The position numbers and the translations under genes are program-made. Under the pieces are notes generated by a model. The model searched no databases, had not been told where the DNA came from, and saw only the letters and a list, made by a program, of their open reading frames with translations. From CAKZML01 sp963823435 (lineage in GTDB: Bacteria > Pseudomonadota > Gammaproteobacteria > Steroidobacterales > BM003), in contig CAWGLN010000013.1 of NCBI GenBank assembly GCA_963823435.1, positions 91,806 to 155,805 of the forward strand: 64,000 bases of DNA, written 5' to 3'. This document shows, piece by piece, positions 54,893-64,000 of this stretch; position 1 is the stretch's first letter, and each line of letters begins with the position of its first letter.

Positions 54893-56545
54893 TTACATGA
54901 GAGTCCGAATATCCAGGTCGCCTTCGGCAAAACGTGCACGCAGGACTTTCTTGTCGAACTTTCCGACGCTGGTCTTGGGCACCTCGGCAATAAAGCTCCA
55001 GCGCTCCGGCAACCACCACCTCGCAACCCTGGCAGCCAGGTATTCGGACAACTCCTCCGGGGTGACCGTTGCACCCTCGGCCAGCACCACGCAGGCCAAC
55101 GGCCGCTCATCCCAGCGCTCGTCCGGTACACCTACCACCGCCGCCTCGACCACCTGCGGGTGACCCATGATGGCGTTTTCCAACTCCACCGACGAAATCC
55201 ATTCGCCACCTGACTTGATCACATCCTTGGCCCGGTCGGTGATCCGGATGTATCCGTTGGGTGTCAGTGAACCCACATCTCCCGTACACAACCAGCCATC
55301 GACAAACTTGTCGGGATCCGCGTCGCGATAATACGACCCGGTGATCCACGGACCCCTTACCTGGATCTCGCCGGTGGATTCACCGTCCCAGGTCACTTCC
55401 TCCCCTGCATCGTTTATCAGCCTGATTTCAACGCCGGCGACCACCTGCCCGGCCATCGATATCCAGTCCACCTCCTCGGACTCCGGCGTACCCTTGGGCG
55501 GATAGGATATGGCCGCCACCGGACTGGTCTCGGTCATCCCCCAGCCCTGGTGAATAGACACGCCATGGCGCTCCCTGAAGCCCTCGATGAGCGACCTGGG
55601 CAGGGCCGCACCGCCACAGATCACCATGCGGACAGAGGAGAAATCCACCGGGTTGGCATCGGCGTGACGCAATACCTCGTTCCAGATGGTCGGCACCGCA
55701 CCAGCCATGGTGACCTTGTGGTCCTGGATGAAGCGGCACAATGGTTCGGCCTGCAGGAAACGGTCCGGCATGGCGAAGTTGGCACCCACCATCCAGCCGG
55801 CATACGGCAGACCCCAGGCGTTGGCGTGGAACATCGGAACTATCGAGAGTATGACGTCGTACTGATTCAGTGCCAGTATCGCCCCGCTGGTGATACCCCA
55901 GGAATGCAACACCGACGAGCGATGCGAATACACCACGCCCTTGGGATTGCCGGTGGTGCCACTGGTGTAGCACATGGCGGCCGCAGAACGTTCATCCAGG
56001 TCCGGCCAGTCGCAGGTGGTCTTGGCAGCGGCCAGTAATTCCTCGTACCTCAGGACCTGGGCACCATGCCCCTCCAGCGCCGAGGCATCGCCGTCGCCCA
56101 CCACGATGTAGGTTTCCACCGTCTTGAGCTGGGAGGCGACCCTGGCCAGCAGCGGCAGGACGCTGTCATCCACGATCACTACCTTGTCTTCCGCATCATT
56201 GGCCACGTAAACAAGCTGCTCCGGGAACAGCCTGATATTGAGGGTATGCAAGACCGCGCCCATGCAGGGGACGGCCATATAAGCCTCAAGATGGGACTGG
56301 TTATTCCAGCAGAATGTTCCAACCCTGTCCGTTTCCCTGACCCCAAGACCGGCGAGCGCATTGGCCAGCCTGGCAGAGCGTTCAGCCACCTGTGCGTAGG
56401 TGGATTCCCGGTACCCCTGCGAGGTCATCGTGCTAACCCTGCTGTCCGGGAAAGCCTTGCGGCCATACTCGAAAATCATCCTGATGGTTAGCGGAAAATC
56501 CTGCATCGTTCCCAGCACTGCTGTTCTCCCTAAGACCTGTATCAT
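54893..56545 (-). CDS. Acyl-CoA synthetase (AMP-binding, medium/long-chain type)
   Basis: About 550 residues from ATG 56545; ATGs at 56581 and 56509 are alternatives. AMCYTSGTTGNPKGVVYSHRS is the AMP-binding P-loop; HQGWGMTETSP, WLCTGDVGSL and RITDRAKDVIKSGGEWIS complete the A3-A8 motifs, and the C-terminal KTSVGKFDKK has the catalytic Lys. Length and the MQDFPLTIRMIFEYG N-terminus fit the AlkK-like fatty acyl-CoA synthetase group. It activates acids with ATP to CoA thioesters. The divergent neighbour is the DF-family gene. Confidence 0.88.
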   Translation of the reverse strand: MIQVLGRTAVLGTMQDFPLTIRMIFEYGRKAFPDSRVSTMTSQGYRESTYAQVAERSARLANALAGLGVRETDRVGTFCWNNQSHLEAYMAVPCMGAVLHTLNIRLFPEQLVYVANDAEDKVVIVDDSVLPLLARVASQLKTVETYIVVGDGDASALEGHGAQVLRYEELLAAAKTTCDWPDLDERSAAAMCYTSGTTGNPKGVVYSHRSSVLHSWGITSGAILALNQYDVILSIVPMFHANAWGLPYAGWMVGANFAMPDRFLQAEPLCRFIQDHKVTMAGAVPTIWNEVLRHADANPVDFSSVRMVICGGAALPRSLIEGFRERHGVSIHQGWGMTETSPVAAISYPPKGTPESEEVDWISMAGQVVAGVEIRLINDAGEEVTWDGESTGEIQVRGPWITGSYYRDADPDKFVDGWLCTGDVGSLTPNGYIRITDRAKDVIKSGGEWISSVELENAIMGHPQVVEAAVVGVPDERWDERPLACVVLAEGATVTPEELSEYLAARVARWWLPERWSFIAEVPKTSVGKFDKKVLRARFAEGDLDIRTLM

Positions 56546-56630
56546 GACCGGTGTGATGTCCGAAAACTCTATGACTGCCATCGTACCCGGAGTTAGCCCG
56601 TCGCTAAACATAGCACGAAGGAAATCTGCC

Positions 56631-56939
56631 TTGGATCACCCTGCAATAATTCACTTTGTATTTTTTCAGGGATGCCGGACGGCTGAACCGGCACGCCAGG
56701 CGCTGGACCAGGCTATTAAGGAACTGGCACTGGATTGCCGGGTGATCGAGATTGATACCACCGACGGACTTTCAGGCGCCGCCATGGGGCGCTACCCGTC
56801 CCCCACTATCCTGGTGAACGGCAGGGAGTTGTTTGGGCCCAGCCAGGGCTCCGGTGCATGTTGCCGCGTCTACCCGGCGGGCAGCCTTGAGCCCGCTGTG
56901 CTGGCAGCGGAGCTGGGCGCCGCCCTCGGACTTGCCTGA
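56631..56939 (+). CDS. Thioredoxin-like DF-family protein of an arsenic locus
   Basis: About 102 residues from a TTG at 56631, with AAGGAA ahead of it; the frame stays open further upstream but that part is antisense to the acyl-CoA synthetase. IIHFVFFQGCRTAEPARQALDQAI has the front Cys of a thioredoxin-like fold (GCR instead of the family's usual GCP), and YPSPTILVNGRELFG with CCRVYPAG matches the end of DF-type (seleno)proteins. It faces the ACR3 gene head-on, 28 bases between stops. A redox role in metalloid handling is inference from place and fold. Confidence 0.68.
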   Translation: MDHPAIIHFVFFQGCRTAEPARQALDQAIKELALDCRVIEIDTTDGLSGAAMGRYPSPTILVNGRELFGPSQGSGACCRVYPAGSLEPAVLAAELGAALGLA

Positions 56940-56967
56940 CTCGCTGAACGGGTTTGTCCCGATTGAT

Positions 56968-58047
56968 TCAGGGCACAGAGCGACCCGCCAGGCCCCGCTC
57001 GTACCAGGTCTTGCTGGCGTTAACGATACGGACAACAGACAACATCACCGGCACTTCGATCAAGACGCCAACCACGGTGGCCAGGGCAGCCCCGGAGGTA
57101 AAACCGAAAAGACTGATCGCCGCAGCCACCGCCAGCTCGAAAAAATTGCTCGCTCCGATCAAGGCAGAGGGTCCGGCCACGCAATGGGCCACACCCAGTT
57201 TGCGATTCAGCAGGTAAGCCAGTCCCGAATTGAAATACACCTGGATGGTAATGGGTACGGCCAACAACAGGATAACCATGGGCTGGGCAATGATTTGCTC
57301 ACCCTGAAACGCGAACAGCAACACCAGGGTGGCCAGCAGCGCCACCAGCGACAGGGGCTGCAGCCGATTCAACACGACCGCCATCGCCGCGGGCCCCATA
57401 CCCAGCAACACCCTGCGCCATACCTGTGCAATCACCACCGGAATCACGATATACAGCACGACCGACAGCAGCAGGGTGTCCCAGGGTACGACTATGGAGG
57501 ACAGACCCAGCAGCAATCCAACGATGGGAGCAAAGGCGAACACCATGATGGTGTCATTCAGGGCCACCTGGCTGAGGGTGAAATTGGGCTCTCCACCGGT
57601 CAGGCCGCTCCAGACAAATACCATGGCGGTACACGGCGCGGCCGCCAGGATGATCAGACCGGCAATATAGGAGTCGATCTGATCCGCCGGCAGGTACTCG
57701 GCAAACACACCGCGGATAAAAAACCATGCCAGCAAAGCCATGGAAAACGGCTTCACTGCCCAGTTCACAAATACCGTGACGCCTATACCCCGCCAGTGTT
57801 CGCGCACCTCGTGCAAGGCCCCGAAATTCACCTTGAGCAGCATTGGAATGATCATCAACCAGATCAGGATCGCCACCGGAATATTCACTTCGGCAATTTT
57901 CATTTCGCCAAGCGCCTGGACCGGGGCAGGCAACACGTGCCCCAACACCACGCCCGCGACGATGCACAGACCTACCCAGACACTCAGGTAGCGCTCAAAT
58001 ACACTCATGGGGGCAGCGGGCCTGGCCGGGTTTTCCTGTCTGTTCAT
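56968..58047 (-). CDS. acr3: Arsenite efflux transporter ACR3
   Basis: 359 residues and ten helices. LAAAPCTAMVFVWSGLTGG carries the conserved Cys that takes up arsenite; FERYLSVWVGLCIVAGVVLGHVLP opens the protein. ACR3 expels As(III) across the inner membrane using the proton gradient. It overlaps the arsC gene by four bases, so the two are translated together. No ArsR regulator is in the window. Confidence 0.94.
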   Translation of the reverse strand: MNRQENPARPAAPMSVFERYLSVWVGLCIVAGVVLGHVLPAPVQALGEMKIAEVNIPVAILIWLMIIPMLLKVNFGALHEVREHWRGIGVTVFVNWAVKPFSMALLAWFFIRGVFAEYLPADQIDSYIAGLIILAAAPCTAMVFVWSGLTGGEPNFTLSQVALNDTIMVFAFAPIVGLLLGLSSIVVPWDTLLLSVVLYIVIPVVIAQVWRRVLLGMGPAAMAVVLNRLQPLSLVALLATLVLLFAFQGEQIIAQPMVILLLAVPITIQVYFNSGLAYLLNRKLGVAHCVAGPSALIGASNFFELAVAAAISLFGFTSGAALATVVGVLIEVPVMLSVVRIVNASKTWYERGLAGRSVP

Positions 58048-58553
58048 TTGACTTCCCTGTCCTCTCTCTTGGGCACACTCCTGCCGATCTCAAGCAGCCG
58101 TTGTCGCAACTGTTCAGCGCCCATCTCTTCAACCGGCAGTTCCACACAGGCTTTCACCCGGTGCTGCAAAATCCGGAAAGCACGCTCGAACGCGGCCATG
58201 CGTTTCTCCTCGCTGCCTTCAGTCGCAGCCGGGTCCTCGGTGCCCCAATGCGCGGTCGATGGATGACCGGGCCAAATCGGGCAGGTTTCCGCCGCTGCGC
58301 TGTCGCAAACCGTAAATACCAGGTCCATGGGCGGCGCGCCGGCGGCAAACTCATCCCAACTCTTGCTGCGACCCTGGTAATCCGTCATACCCATCCCGGC
58401 CAGCAATCGCACCGCCAGCGGGTTGATCCGTCCGGTGGGCTGACTGCCGGCGCTGTAGGCGCGGAAACGCCCTTTGCCCCAATGGTTCATCAGCGCCTCC
58501 GCCAGCACACTGCGAGCGGAATTACCGGTACACAGGAACAACACATTCACCAT
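58044..58553 (-). CDS. arsC: Arsenate reductase, low-MW phosphatase type
   Basis: 169 residues from ATG 58553 (MVNVLFLCTGNSARS); a longer start at 58637 adds an odd tail. The P-loop CTGNSARS contains the nucleophilic Cys and Arg, and FTVCDSAAAETCPIWPG contains the two resolving Cys of the thioredoxin-coupled class. It reduces arsenate to arsenite for ACR3. The C-terminus extends by about 30 residues (PVEEMGAEQLRQRLLEIG) relative to short ArsC forms. Confidence 0.9.
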   Translation of the reverse strand: MVNVLFLCTGNSARSVLAEALMNHWGKGRFRAYSAGSQPTGRINPLAVRLLAGMGMTDYQGRSKSWDEFAAGAPPMDLVFTVCDSAAAETCPIWPGHPSTAHWGTEDPAATEGSEEKRMAAFERAFRILQHRVKACVELPVEEMGAEQLRQRLLEIGRSVPKREDREVK

Positions 58554-58692
58554 GCTTTGCTGCCTCGCTACCCGGGTTTCGCCACCCGGACCAATGAAAA
58601 CCTGACCCTGTCCACACACAAGTATACGCGCCTCCAATCTGTTGTCTCACAGGCCACTCCGTTACACTGCGGCTTTACCCGGATGCCGCCCA

Positions 58693-61062
58693 ATGACAGA
58701 CATAACGCCCTCGTTCCCTGTGCTGGAAACACCCGCCCCCGATTTTACCCGGGACCAGGCGGAACAGATGGCGATGGAGTATTTCGGGATACGGGCCAGG
58801 GCGGGAAACCTGGTCAGCGAGCGCGATCAGAATTTTCGACTGCAGAGCGAAGACGGCGAGAAGTATGTATTGAAAATCGCCAACCCCGCCGAGTCGGCCC
58901 AGGTGCTGGAGTTTCAAAGTGCTGCGCTTGAGTACGCCGGTCTGTGTAACCCGAATCTTGCACTTCCCCGCCTGGTGCGAAGTGCCGGGGGCGAGATCAT
59001 CCACGCCCATGCGCATGCAAACACGACCTACCTGCTGCGCGTGGTGACCTGGCTGGACGGGGTGCCGCTATCGGACCGCGGCCACGGCAAGACCAGTCCG
59101 GCCCTGCGTCGGGCCATGGGCCAATTCCTTGCCCACCTGAACAAGGCCATGCAGGGATATTTTCATCCAGCCGCGCAGCACGACCTGTTATGGGATGTAA
59201 AGCGCACGCTGGACGCACGGACACATCTGCATCACATAAAGGAACCCCGGCACAGGACGCTGGTGGAGAATGCCCTGGACTACTTTGAGCGCTACGTACA
59301 ACCGCGGTTGCCCGGTTTGCGGGCCCAGGTGATTCACAATGACATGAATCCGGCCAATGTCATCGTCAGCAAGGATGATCCTGACTCTTTGGCAGGCATG
59401 ATTGATTTCGGGGACATGGTGCACGCGCCACTGGTCACCGACCTTGCCGTGGCCGCCACCTACCAGGTCTTTGGCACCCGGGACATTGTGGCTGCGGTGT
59501 GCGACATGCTTTCAGCCTACCAGGCTGTCAATCCGCTGCAAGAGGATGAAATCGAACTGATCCCGGGTCTTATTGCAGGCCGTATGGCCATGTCCGCTAC
59601 CATCGCCCAGTGGCGGGCGAGTGAGCACCCGGAAAACACCGACTACATCCTGGCCGACTTCCCTTCCACCTGGCAGGCCATGGAAGCGCTGGCTGCGACG
59701 GATTACGACCAGATGGTACAGGCCCTGCGCCGGGCCGCAGGCTACCCGGGGCGCAGCGCCATTTCTGCTGACAAGGAATCGCCCGAACATTACCGGGCAT
59801 TGCTGGAACGACGTCGTATGGCGCTGGGACCGGCGATGCGGCTGTTTTACGACAAGCCGGTACACGTGGTTCGCGGTGACGGAGCCTGGCTGTTCGATAG
59901 CCAGGGCAATCGGTATCTCGACAGCTACAACAACGTGGCCCACGTGGGGCACGCGCACCCCGAGGTGGCTGCGGCCATCGCGTCCCAGTCCCGAACGCTC
60001 AATACCAACACCCGGTACTTGCACGAAAACATCGTGGAGTTGTCCGAGCGTCTTGCTGCCACGCTGCCCGGTGACCTCAGCGTGTGTATGTTCGTGTGCA
60101 CCGGTAGCGAGGCCAATGACCTGGCCCTGCAAATCGCTCGCGCAAACAGTGGCAACCGCGGATGCATTGTTTCCGCCCATGCCTATCATGGAAACACCAC
60201 CGCCGTTTTCCAGATGTCGCCCGAAGATTGCCCGCCAGACATGCGGGAGAGCTGGCTGGAAACGGTACCCGGCCCGGACATCTATGGCGGCCTGTACCGG
60301 GGAGAGGATGCGGTCGCCCGATACGCCAGCCACCTGGACCAGGCTATCGCCAAGCTGGCCGAGCGGGGTGAGGGTACTGCCAGCGTAATCTTCGACAACA
60401 TTTTCAGTAGCGAGGGCGTCTTCCCGCCCCCGCCCGGATACCTCCAGGCGGCCTACGCGAAAGTCAGGGCTGCCGGGGGCCTGTGCATTGCTGACGAGGT
60501 CCAGTCAGGATTCGGTCGTACCGGTGACCACATGTGGGGGTTTTCACATGACGGCGTCCTACCCGACATCGTTACCCTGGGCAAACCCATGGGTAACGGA
60601 CACCCCATCGCCGCGGTGATCACCACCCCGGCCATCGCCGAGGAATTCGCCCGAAAACGGCACTATTTCAACACCTTCGGCGGCAACCCGGTGTCCTGTG
60701 CGGCGGGCCTTGCTGTGCTGCGCGTCCTGGAGCGGGAGCAACTGCAGGAACATGCCCGCGTCACGGGCGAGTATCTGCGCAAGGGCCTGCGCGAATTGAT
60801 GGACCACCATGAGTTGATCGGCGATGTGCGCGGCGCCGGTCTGTTTAATGCGGTGGAGCTGGTTACCGACCGCAAGCTGCGAACCCCGGCGGTTGACCAA
60901 ACCGCCCGGGTGATTAACCGCTTGAAGGAGCTGGGTATCTTTGTCGGACTCACGGGGACACGCAACAATGCTATGAAGCTGCGCCCGCCCATGGTCTTTG
61001 CCCAATCCCAGGCAGACTTGCTTATAGAGAACCTGGATCGGGCCATTCGGGACAGCAGCTAA
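58693..61062 (+). CDS. Kinase-aminotransferase fusion, APH domain plus PLP phospho-lyase
   Basis: 789 residues from ATG 58693. The N-terminal 350 residues form a phosphotransferase (QNFRLQSEDGEKYVLKIANP; VIHNDMNPANVIVSKDD catalytic; MIDFGDMVHAPLVTD metal). Residues 375-785 form a class III PLP enzyme (LFYDKPVHVVRGDGAWLFDSQG; VCTGSEANDLAL; ADEVQSGFGRTG; the PLP Lys in TLGKPMGNGHP). The second half resembles ethanolamine-phosphate and 5-phosphohydroxylysine phospho-lyases; the first resembles hydroxylysine kinase. In the larger bacterial relatives I know of, an M23-type segment lies between the halves; it is absent here. A single chain could phosphorylate an amino alcohol and eliminate phosphate and ammonia. 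Substrate unproven. Confidence 0.85.
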   Translation: MTDITPSFPVLETPAPDFTRDQAEQMAMEYFGIRARAGNLVSERDQNFRLQSEDGEKYVLKIANPAESAQVLEFQSAALEYAGLCNPNLALPRLVRSAGGEIIHAHAHANTTYLLRVVTWLDGVPLSDRGHGKTSPALRRAMGQFLAHLNKAMQGYFHPAAQHDLLWDVKRTLDARTHLHHIKEPRHRTLVENALDYFERYVQPRLPGLRAQVIHNDMNPANVIVSKDDPDSLAGMIDFGDMVHAPLVTDLAVAATYQVFGTRDIVAAVCDMLSAYQAVNPLQEDEIELIPGLIAGRMAMSATIAQWRASEHPENTDYILADFPSTWQAMEALAATDYDQMVQALRRAAGYPGRSAISADKESPEHYRALLERRRMALGPAMRLFYDKPVHVVRGDGAWLFDSQGNRYLDSYNNVAHVGHAHPEVAAAIASQSRTLNTNTRYLHENIVELSERLAATLPGDLSVCMFVCTGSEANDLALQIARANSGNRGCIVSAHAYHGNTTAVFQMSPEDCPPDMRESWLETVPGPDIYGGLYRGEDAVARYASHLDQAIAKLAERGEGTASVIFDNIFSSEGVFPPPPGYLQAAYAKVRAAGGLCIADEVQSGFGRTGDHMWGFSHDGVLPDIVTLGKPMGNGHPIAAVITTPAIAEEFARKRHYFNTFGGNPVSCAAGLAVLRVLEREQLQEHARVTGEYLRKGLRELMDHHELIGDVRGAGLFNAVELVTDRKLRTPAVDQTARVINRLKELGIFVGLTGTRNNAMKLRPPMVFAQSQADLLIENLDRAIRDSS

Positions 61063-61117
61063 ACCCGGTCACACGTACCGGACGTCGTATCAACGACCAC
61101 CATTGAAAGGAACTCGC

Positions 61118-62389
61118 ATGACACAAACCAACCACCAGGAACGCGAATTTGAGGTCGTGATTTGGGGAGCTACCGGCTTCACCGGCAGTTTGGTCGCGGG
61201 CTACCTGGCCTCGGAATACGGGGTGGGGAAAGACTTGCGCTGGGCGATTGCGGGTCGTAACCAGGGACGTCTGGAAGCGATCAGGAAATCGCTGGGCAAG
61301 GACGCCGGTACGCTACCGATTATCCTGGCCGACAGTCACGATGGGGTATCCCTGGCCAACATGGTCAAACGCACCAGGGTGGTGTGTTCCACCGTGGGAC
61401 CCTTCGCAAAATACGGCAGCGAACTCGTGGCGGCCTGCGCCAAGCATGGCACCGACTACTGCGATATCACCGGTGAAGCCCACTGGATACGCGCCATGAT
61501 CGATGCCCACGAAAAAGCGGCAAAGAAATCCGGCGCCCGTATTGTCAATTGTTGCGGCTTCGACAGCCTGCCCTCGGACCTGGGAACGCTGTTTGTGCAA
61601 AACGCCATGAAGACCCGGCACGGTGTGGCGGCCTCGGAGGTTGCCCTGCGGGTGCGCAGGATGAAGGGCAAGTTCAGCGGCGGTACTGCTGCGAGTATGC
61701 TCGCAGCGTTTGAAGCCGGCGCCAGCGACAAGTCCGTGCGCAGAACCCTGGCCCATCCCTATTCTCTCAATCCGGCAGGTGAGCAAAAGGGTCCGCCCTC
61801 AACCGATCCCCAGGCCCCGCGTTGGGATGAGGACGTGCAGTCGTGGATCGCGCCTTTCATCATGGCCAATATCAACACCAAGATCGTGCGCCGGTCCAAC
61901 GCCTTGTCCGACTGGTCGTACGGGCGGAATTTTCGTTACAGCGAAGCCATGATGACAGGTAGAGGTGCCGCAGGATTCGCCAGGGCCGCCATGTTGACGG
62001 CTTCGCTTGGGGGCTTTGTCGCCCTGGCCGCGATGCCGCCCACCCGTACCTTGCTGAACCGGTTTTTCCTGCCCCAGCCCGGGGAGGGCCCCAGCCAGCA
62101 GGAACGCGAACAGGGTATGTTTGATATCCTGCTGGTGGCCCAACATCCTGAAAATGACGACATCAGCCTGACCGCGAAAGTGACCGCAGACAGGGACCCG
62201 GGCTACGGCGCCACCTGCAAAATGCTGGGAGAAAGTGCCGTTTGCCTGGCCAGGGACAGCCACCCTCGCAGCTTGCCTGGCGGTTTCTGGACTCCGGCAG
62301 TGGCCCTGGGTCAGCAACTCATAGCCCGGCTATGCGAGAAAGCCGGCATGACGTTCAGCCTGGTGCCGCCGAAATCGCGGGACGACTAG
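61118..62389 (+). CDS. Saccharopine dehydrogenase-like NADP-binding reductase
   Basis: 423 residues from ATG 61118, with AAGGAA 7 bases upstream. The dinucleotide fold EFEVVIWGATGFTGSLVAGYL and RWAIAGRNQGRLEAIR at the N-terminus, CSTVGPFAKYGSELVAACAKHGTDYCDITGE in the middle, and VNCCGFDSLPSDLGTLFV match the trans-acting enoyl reductase/saccharopine-reductase-like group. Hydrophobic stretches (AAMLTASLGGFVALAAMP) suggest membrane association. Such enzymes act on lipid intermediates in mycobacteria; the substrate here is unknown. Convergent with mgtE, four-base overlap. Confidence 0.82.
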   Translation: MTQTNHQEREFEVVIWGATGFTGSLVAGYLASEYGVGKDLRWAIAGRNQGRLEAIRKSLGKDAGTLPIILADSHDGVSLANMVKRTRVVCSTVGPFAKYGSELVAACAKHGTDYCDITGEAHWIRAMIDAHEKAAKKSGARIVNCCGFDSLPSDLGTLFVQNAMKTRHGVAASEVALRVRRMKGKFSGGTAASMLAAFEAGASDKSVRRTLAHPYSLNPAGEQKGPPSTDPQAPRWDEDVQSWIAPFIMANINTKIVRRSNALSDWSYGRNFRYSEAMMTGRGAAGFARAAMLTASLGGFVALAAMPPTRTLLNRFFLPQPGEGPSQQEREQGMFDILLVAQHPENDDISLTAKVTADRDPGYGATCKMLGESAVCLARDSHPRSLPGGFWTPAVALGQQLIARLCEKAGMTFSLVPPKSRDD

Positions 62390-63747
62390 GCGATCAACCG
62401 GGGCAGCATCAGGGTCGCGATGCCCAGCACCAGGAAGAAGCCGCACATATCGGTGATGGTGGTCAGCACCGGTCCCGAGGCTATGGCCGGATCTACCTTG
62501 AAACCCTTGAGTATCAGGGGCACGGTGCCACCTATGGCAACTGCCACCACGGTGTTCATCGCCAGGGCCGAGCCGACCACCACACCCAGCCAGGGATTGC
62601 CTTGCCAGATCCAGCCGGCCAATGCCACCAGGGCGCCCAGGGCCAGGCCATTAATCATCCCTACAGGAACCTCTCGCCATAACACACGCATGGCGTCGGC
62701 GGGCTTCACAACACCCAGGGTGAGCTCACGCATACTGACCGCCACGGCCTGGTTACCCGAACATCCACTCATATCGGACACGATGGGCAGGAACACCGCC
62801 AGGGCAATTACCGCACTCAGGGTATCCTGGAAAAAAGCGATCACGCTGGCCGCCAGGATATTCAACAGCACGTTGACACTCAGCCACGACAGGCGGCGAC
62901 CGGAGCGCGTCAATACGGGCATGGAACGCAGTTCCTCGCCACCGACGATGCCTCGCGCTTTCAGATTGTCCTCTTCCGCCTTTTCCGCCAGGGCGTCGTA
63001 GACGGCACGCCGGCGCACCACCCCGACCATCTTGTTGTGTTCGTCGACCGCCGGCACCGCCGACATCTCGTGATCATCAAAATATGCACCCAGGTCCTCC
63101 ATCGAGGTACTGACCGGTACCGCCTCAGGCGGCGCCATCACCTTCTTGACGGGCAGGTCGGGATTGCCGAAAACCAGGTCTCGCAGCCGCAGCACACCGC
63201 GCAACTTCCCTGTCTTGCCCAACACGTACAGGTATTGCACGTTGTACAAGGCGTAGTCGTCAGGCCGGGTGGACAAATCCTGGATAACCGCCTTGACCGT
63301 CATATCATCCGGGTAGCTGATGAACTCGGTCATCATCAAACCGCCTGCCGTGTCCGCCGGGTAGGTGATAAGTTTTCGGGCGTCGGCGGCATCCTCACTG
63401 TCCATGTGCAACAGGATTCGCTCCATATCCTCCGAATCCAGTTCCGCCAACAGGTCAGCCTGATCGTCGCTGTCCATCTCGGTGACGATGCTGGCCGCCT
63501 CTTCGGGCTCCAATTCATCCAGCAAGTCCGCCACGTGGGAGTCCGGTACATCCTCCATCAACTCGGCGGCCGACTGGGGGGATATGGTCAGCAACAATTT
63601 GCGCTGCTCATCGTGACTCAGCCGGAAAATCGCCCTGACGGTTTCGTTGGCATCCAGGGTCTCGAGGTAGGCCTCGAGCTTGTCAGCCTGGTCCAGCTCG
63701 GTTAATTCGCGCAGAACTTCCCAGGGCCGTTGCGTCGTTTGTTCCAT
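62386..63747 (-). CDS. mgtE: Magnesium channel MgtE
   Basis: 453 residues. The acidic N domain (ELMEDVPDSHVADLLDELEPEEAASIVTEMDSDDQADLLAEL) is followed by two CBS motifs (VMAPPEAVPVSTSMEDLGAYFDDHEMSAVPAVD) and five helices, with SDMSGCSGNQAVAVSMRELTLG lining the pore. The N and CBS domains close the channel when Mg2+ is high. It stands alone, with a 250-base leader region upstream to the window end. Confidence 0.94.
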   Translation of the reverse strand: MEQTTQRPWEVLRELTELDQADKLEAYLETLDANETVRAIFRLSHDEQRKLLLTISPQSAAELMEDVPDSHVADLLDELEPEEAASIVTEMDSDDQADLLAELDSEDMERILLHMDSEDAADARKLITYPADTAGGLMMTEFISYPDDMTVKAVIQDLSTRPDDYALYNVQYLYVLGKTGKLRGVLRLRDLVFGNPDLPVKKVMAPPEAVPVSTSMEDLGAYFDDHEMSAVPAVDEHNKMVGVVRRRAVYDALAEKAEEDNLKARGIVGGEELRSMPVLTRSGRRLSWLSVNVLLNILAASVIAFFQDTLSAVIALAVFLPIVSDMSGCSGNQAVAVSMRELTLGVVKPADAMRVLWREVPVGMINGLALGALVALAGWIWQGNPWLGVVVGSALAMNTVVAVAIGGTVPLILKGFKVDPAIASGPVLTTITDMCGFFLVLGIATLMLPRLIA

Positions 63748-64000
63748 TTTTTCACCCCTGGATAAATTGCCTAAGACTTTCCCCGCTCCAACCCTGCGCA
63801 GCTGGCACGCAAATTCGTTGGTATCTGTTGGGAATCAACGCGCCGCATTATTCCCTCATGAGAAGGCATGCCTGCGCAAGCGCGAAATAAGAGGTGCACG
63901 GAAACAGGTTCCGCCAGGCCAGCTGTCACGCTGGCCAAACCGGCTACGGCGTCCGGTTGCGGCCGGTCAGACGGTCGCCCGGCGAGAATATCGCAAAGCG

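Noticed and set aside
63917..63936. Terminator hairpin near the right end (GGCCAGC with GCTGGCC)
   Set aside because: The stem is strong but is followed by AAACCGG rather than a T-run, and no gene ends before it within the window.

Overview
The window reads as chromosome of a heterotrophic, probably marine gammaproteobacterium. The basis is the combination of fabA-fabB unsaturated fatty acid synthesis, a complete Na+-NQR respiratory operon, TonB-dependent receptors, a secreted laminarinase-type GH16 enzyme, and gammaproteobacterial housekeeping types (RssA, YihE/SrkA and YihG families, biosynthetic IlvA). No rRNA, tRNA, CRISPR array, phage or intact transposase gene was seen.

Layout. 1-9.2 kb (minus): a polysaccharide operon with a 1,813-residue GH16 lipoprotein carrying six near-identical beta-rich repeats and two CBM4-like modules, then a TIM-barrel glycosidase joined to an outer-membrane beta-barrel (badly frameshifted), then a lipoprotein running off the window edge. 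A LacI-type palindrome precedes a divergent TonB receptor (9.4-11.6 kb). 11.6-16.7 kb: acyltransferase, patatin phospholipase, SrkA-like kinase, fabA-fabB. 16.8-24.2 kb: lipoprotein plus CadC-like TPR regulator, then an RND efflux pair. 24.4-37.9 kb: amino acid/polyamine catabolism: tryptophanase-like lyase, MFS carrier, Tat-exported spermidine dehydrogenase-like flavoprotein, two gamma-glutamylpolyamine synthetases, PuuR-, PuuB- and PuuD-like proteins, a class III aminotransferase and a dimethylargininase-like amidinohydrolase, with a 164-bp MITE-like element inside. 38-42.6 kb: CDF transporter, IlvA, class II amidotransferase, leucine dehydrogenase-like enzyme. 42.7-46.7 kb: a TPP-riboswitch operon for thiamine uptake (TonB receptor, YkoF-like protein, PnuT, thiamine kinase-like). 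46.8-54 kb: crcB-DUF190-nqrABCDEF-nqrM-CBS, a possible single transcript. 54.3-58.6 kb: universal stress protein, acyl-CoA synthetase, arsenic genes (DF-family protein, ACR3, ArsC). 58.7-63.7 kb: a kinase/PLP phospho-lyase fusion, a saccharopine dehydrogenase-like reductase, MgtE.

Quality caveat. Many otherwise well conserved genes are broken by single-base shifts: roughly ten in 535-3755, three each in the spermidine dehydrogenase and aminotransferase genes, and one each in RND, tnaA-like, second glutamine synthetase and nqrA. All catalytic motifs remain readable across the breaks. I lean towards sequence or assembly indels rather than true gene decay, but the window alone cannot decide. Single-break genes are given as CDS over their full span; multiply broken genes are given as pseudogene.
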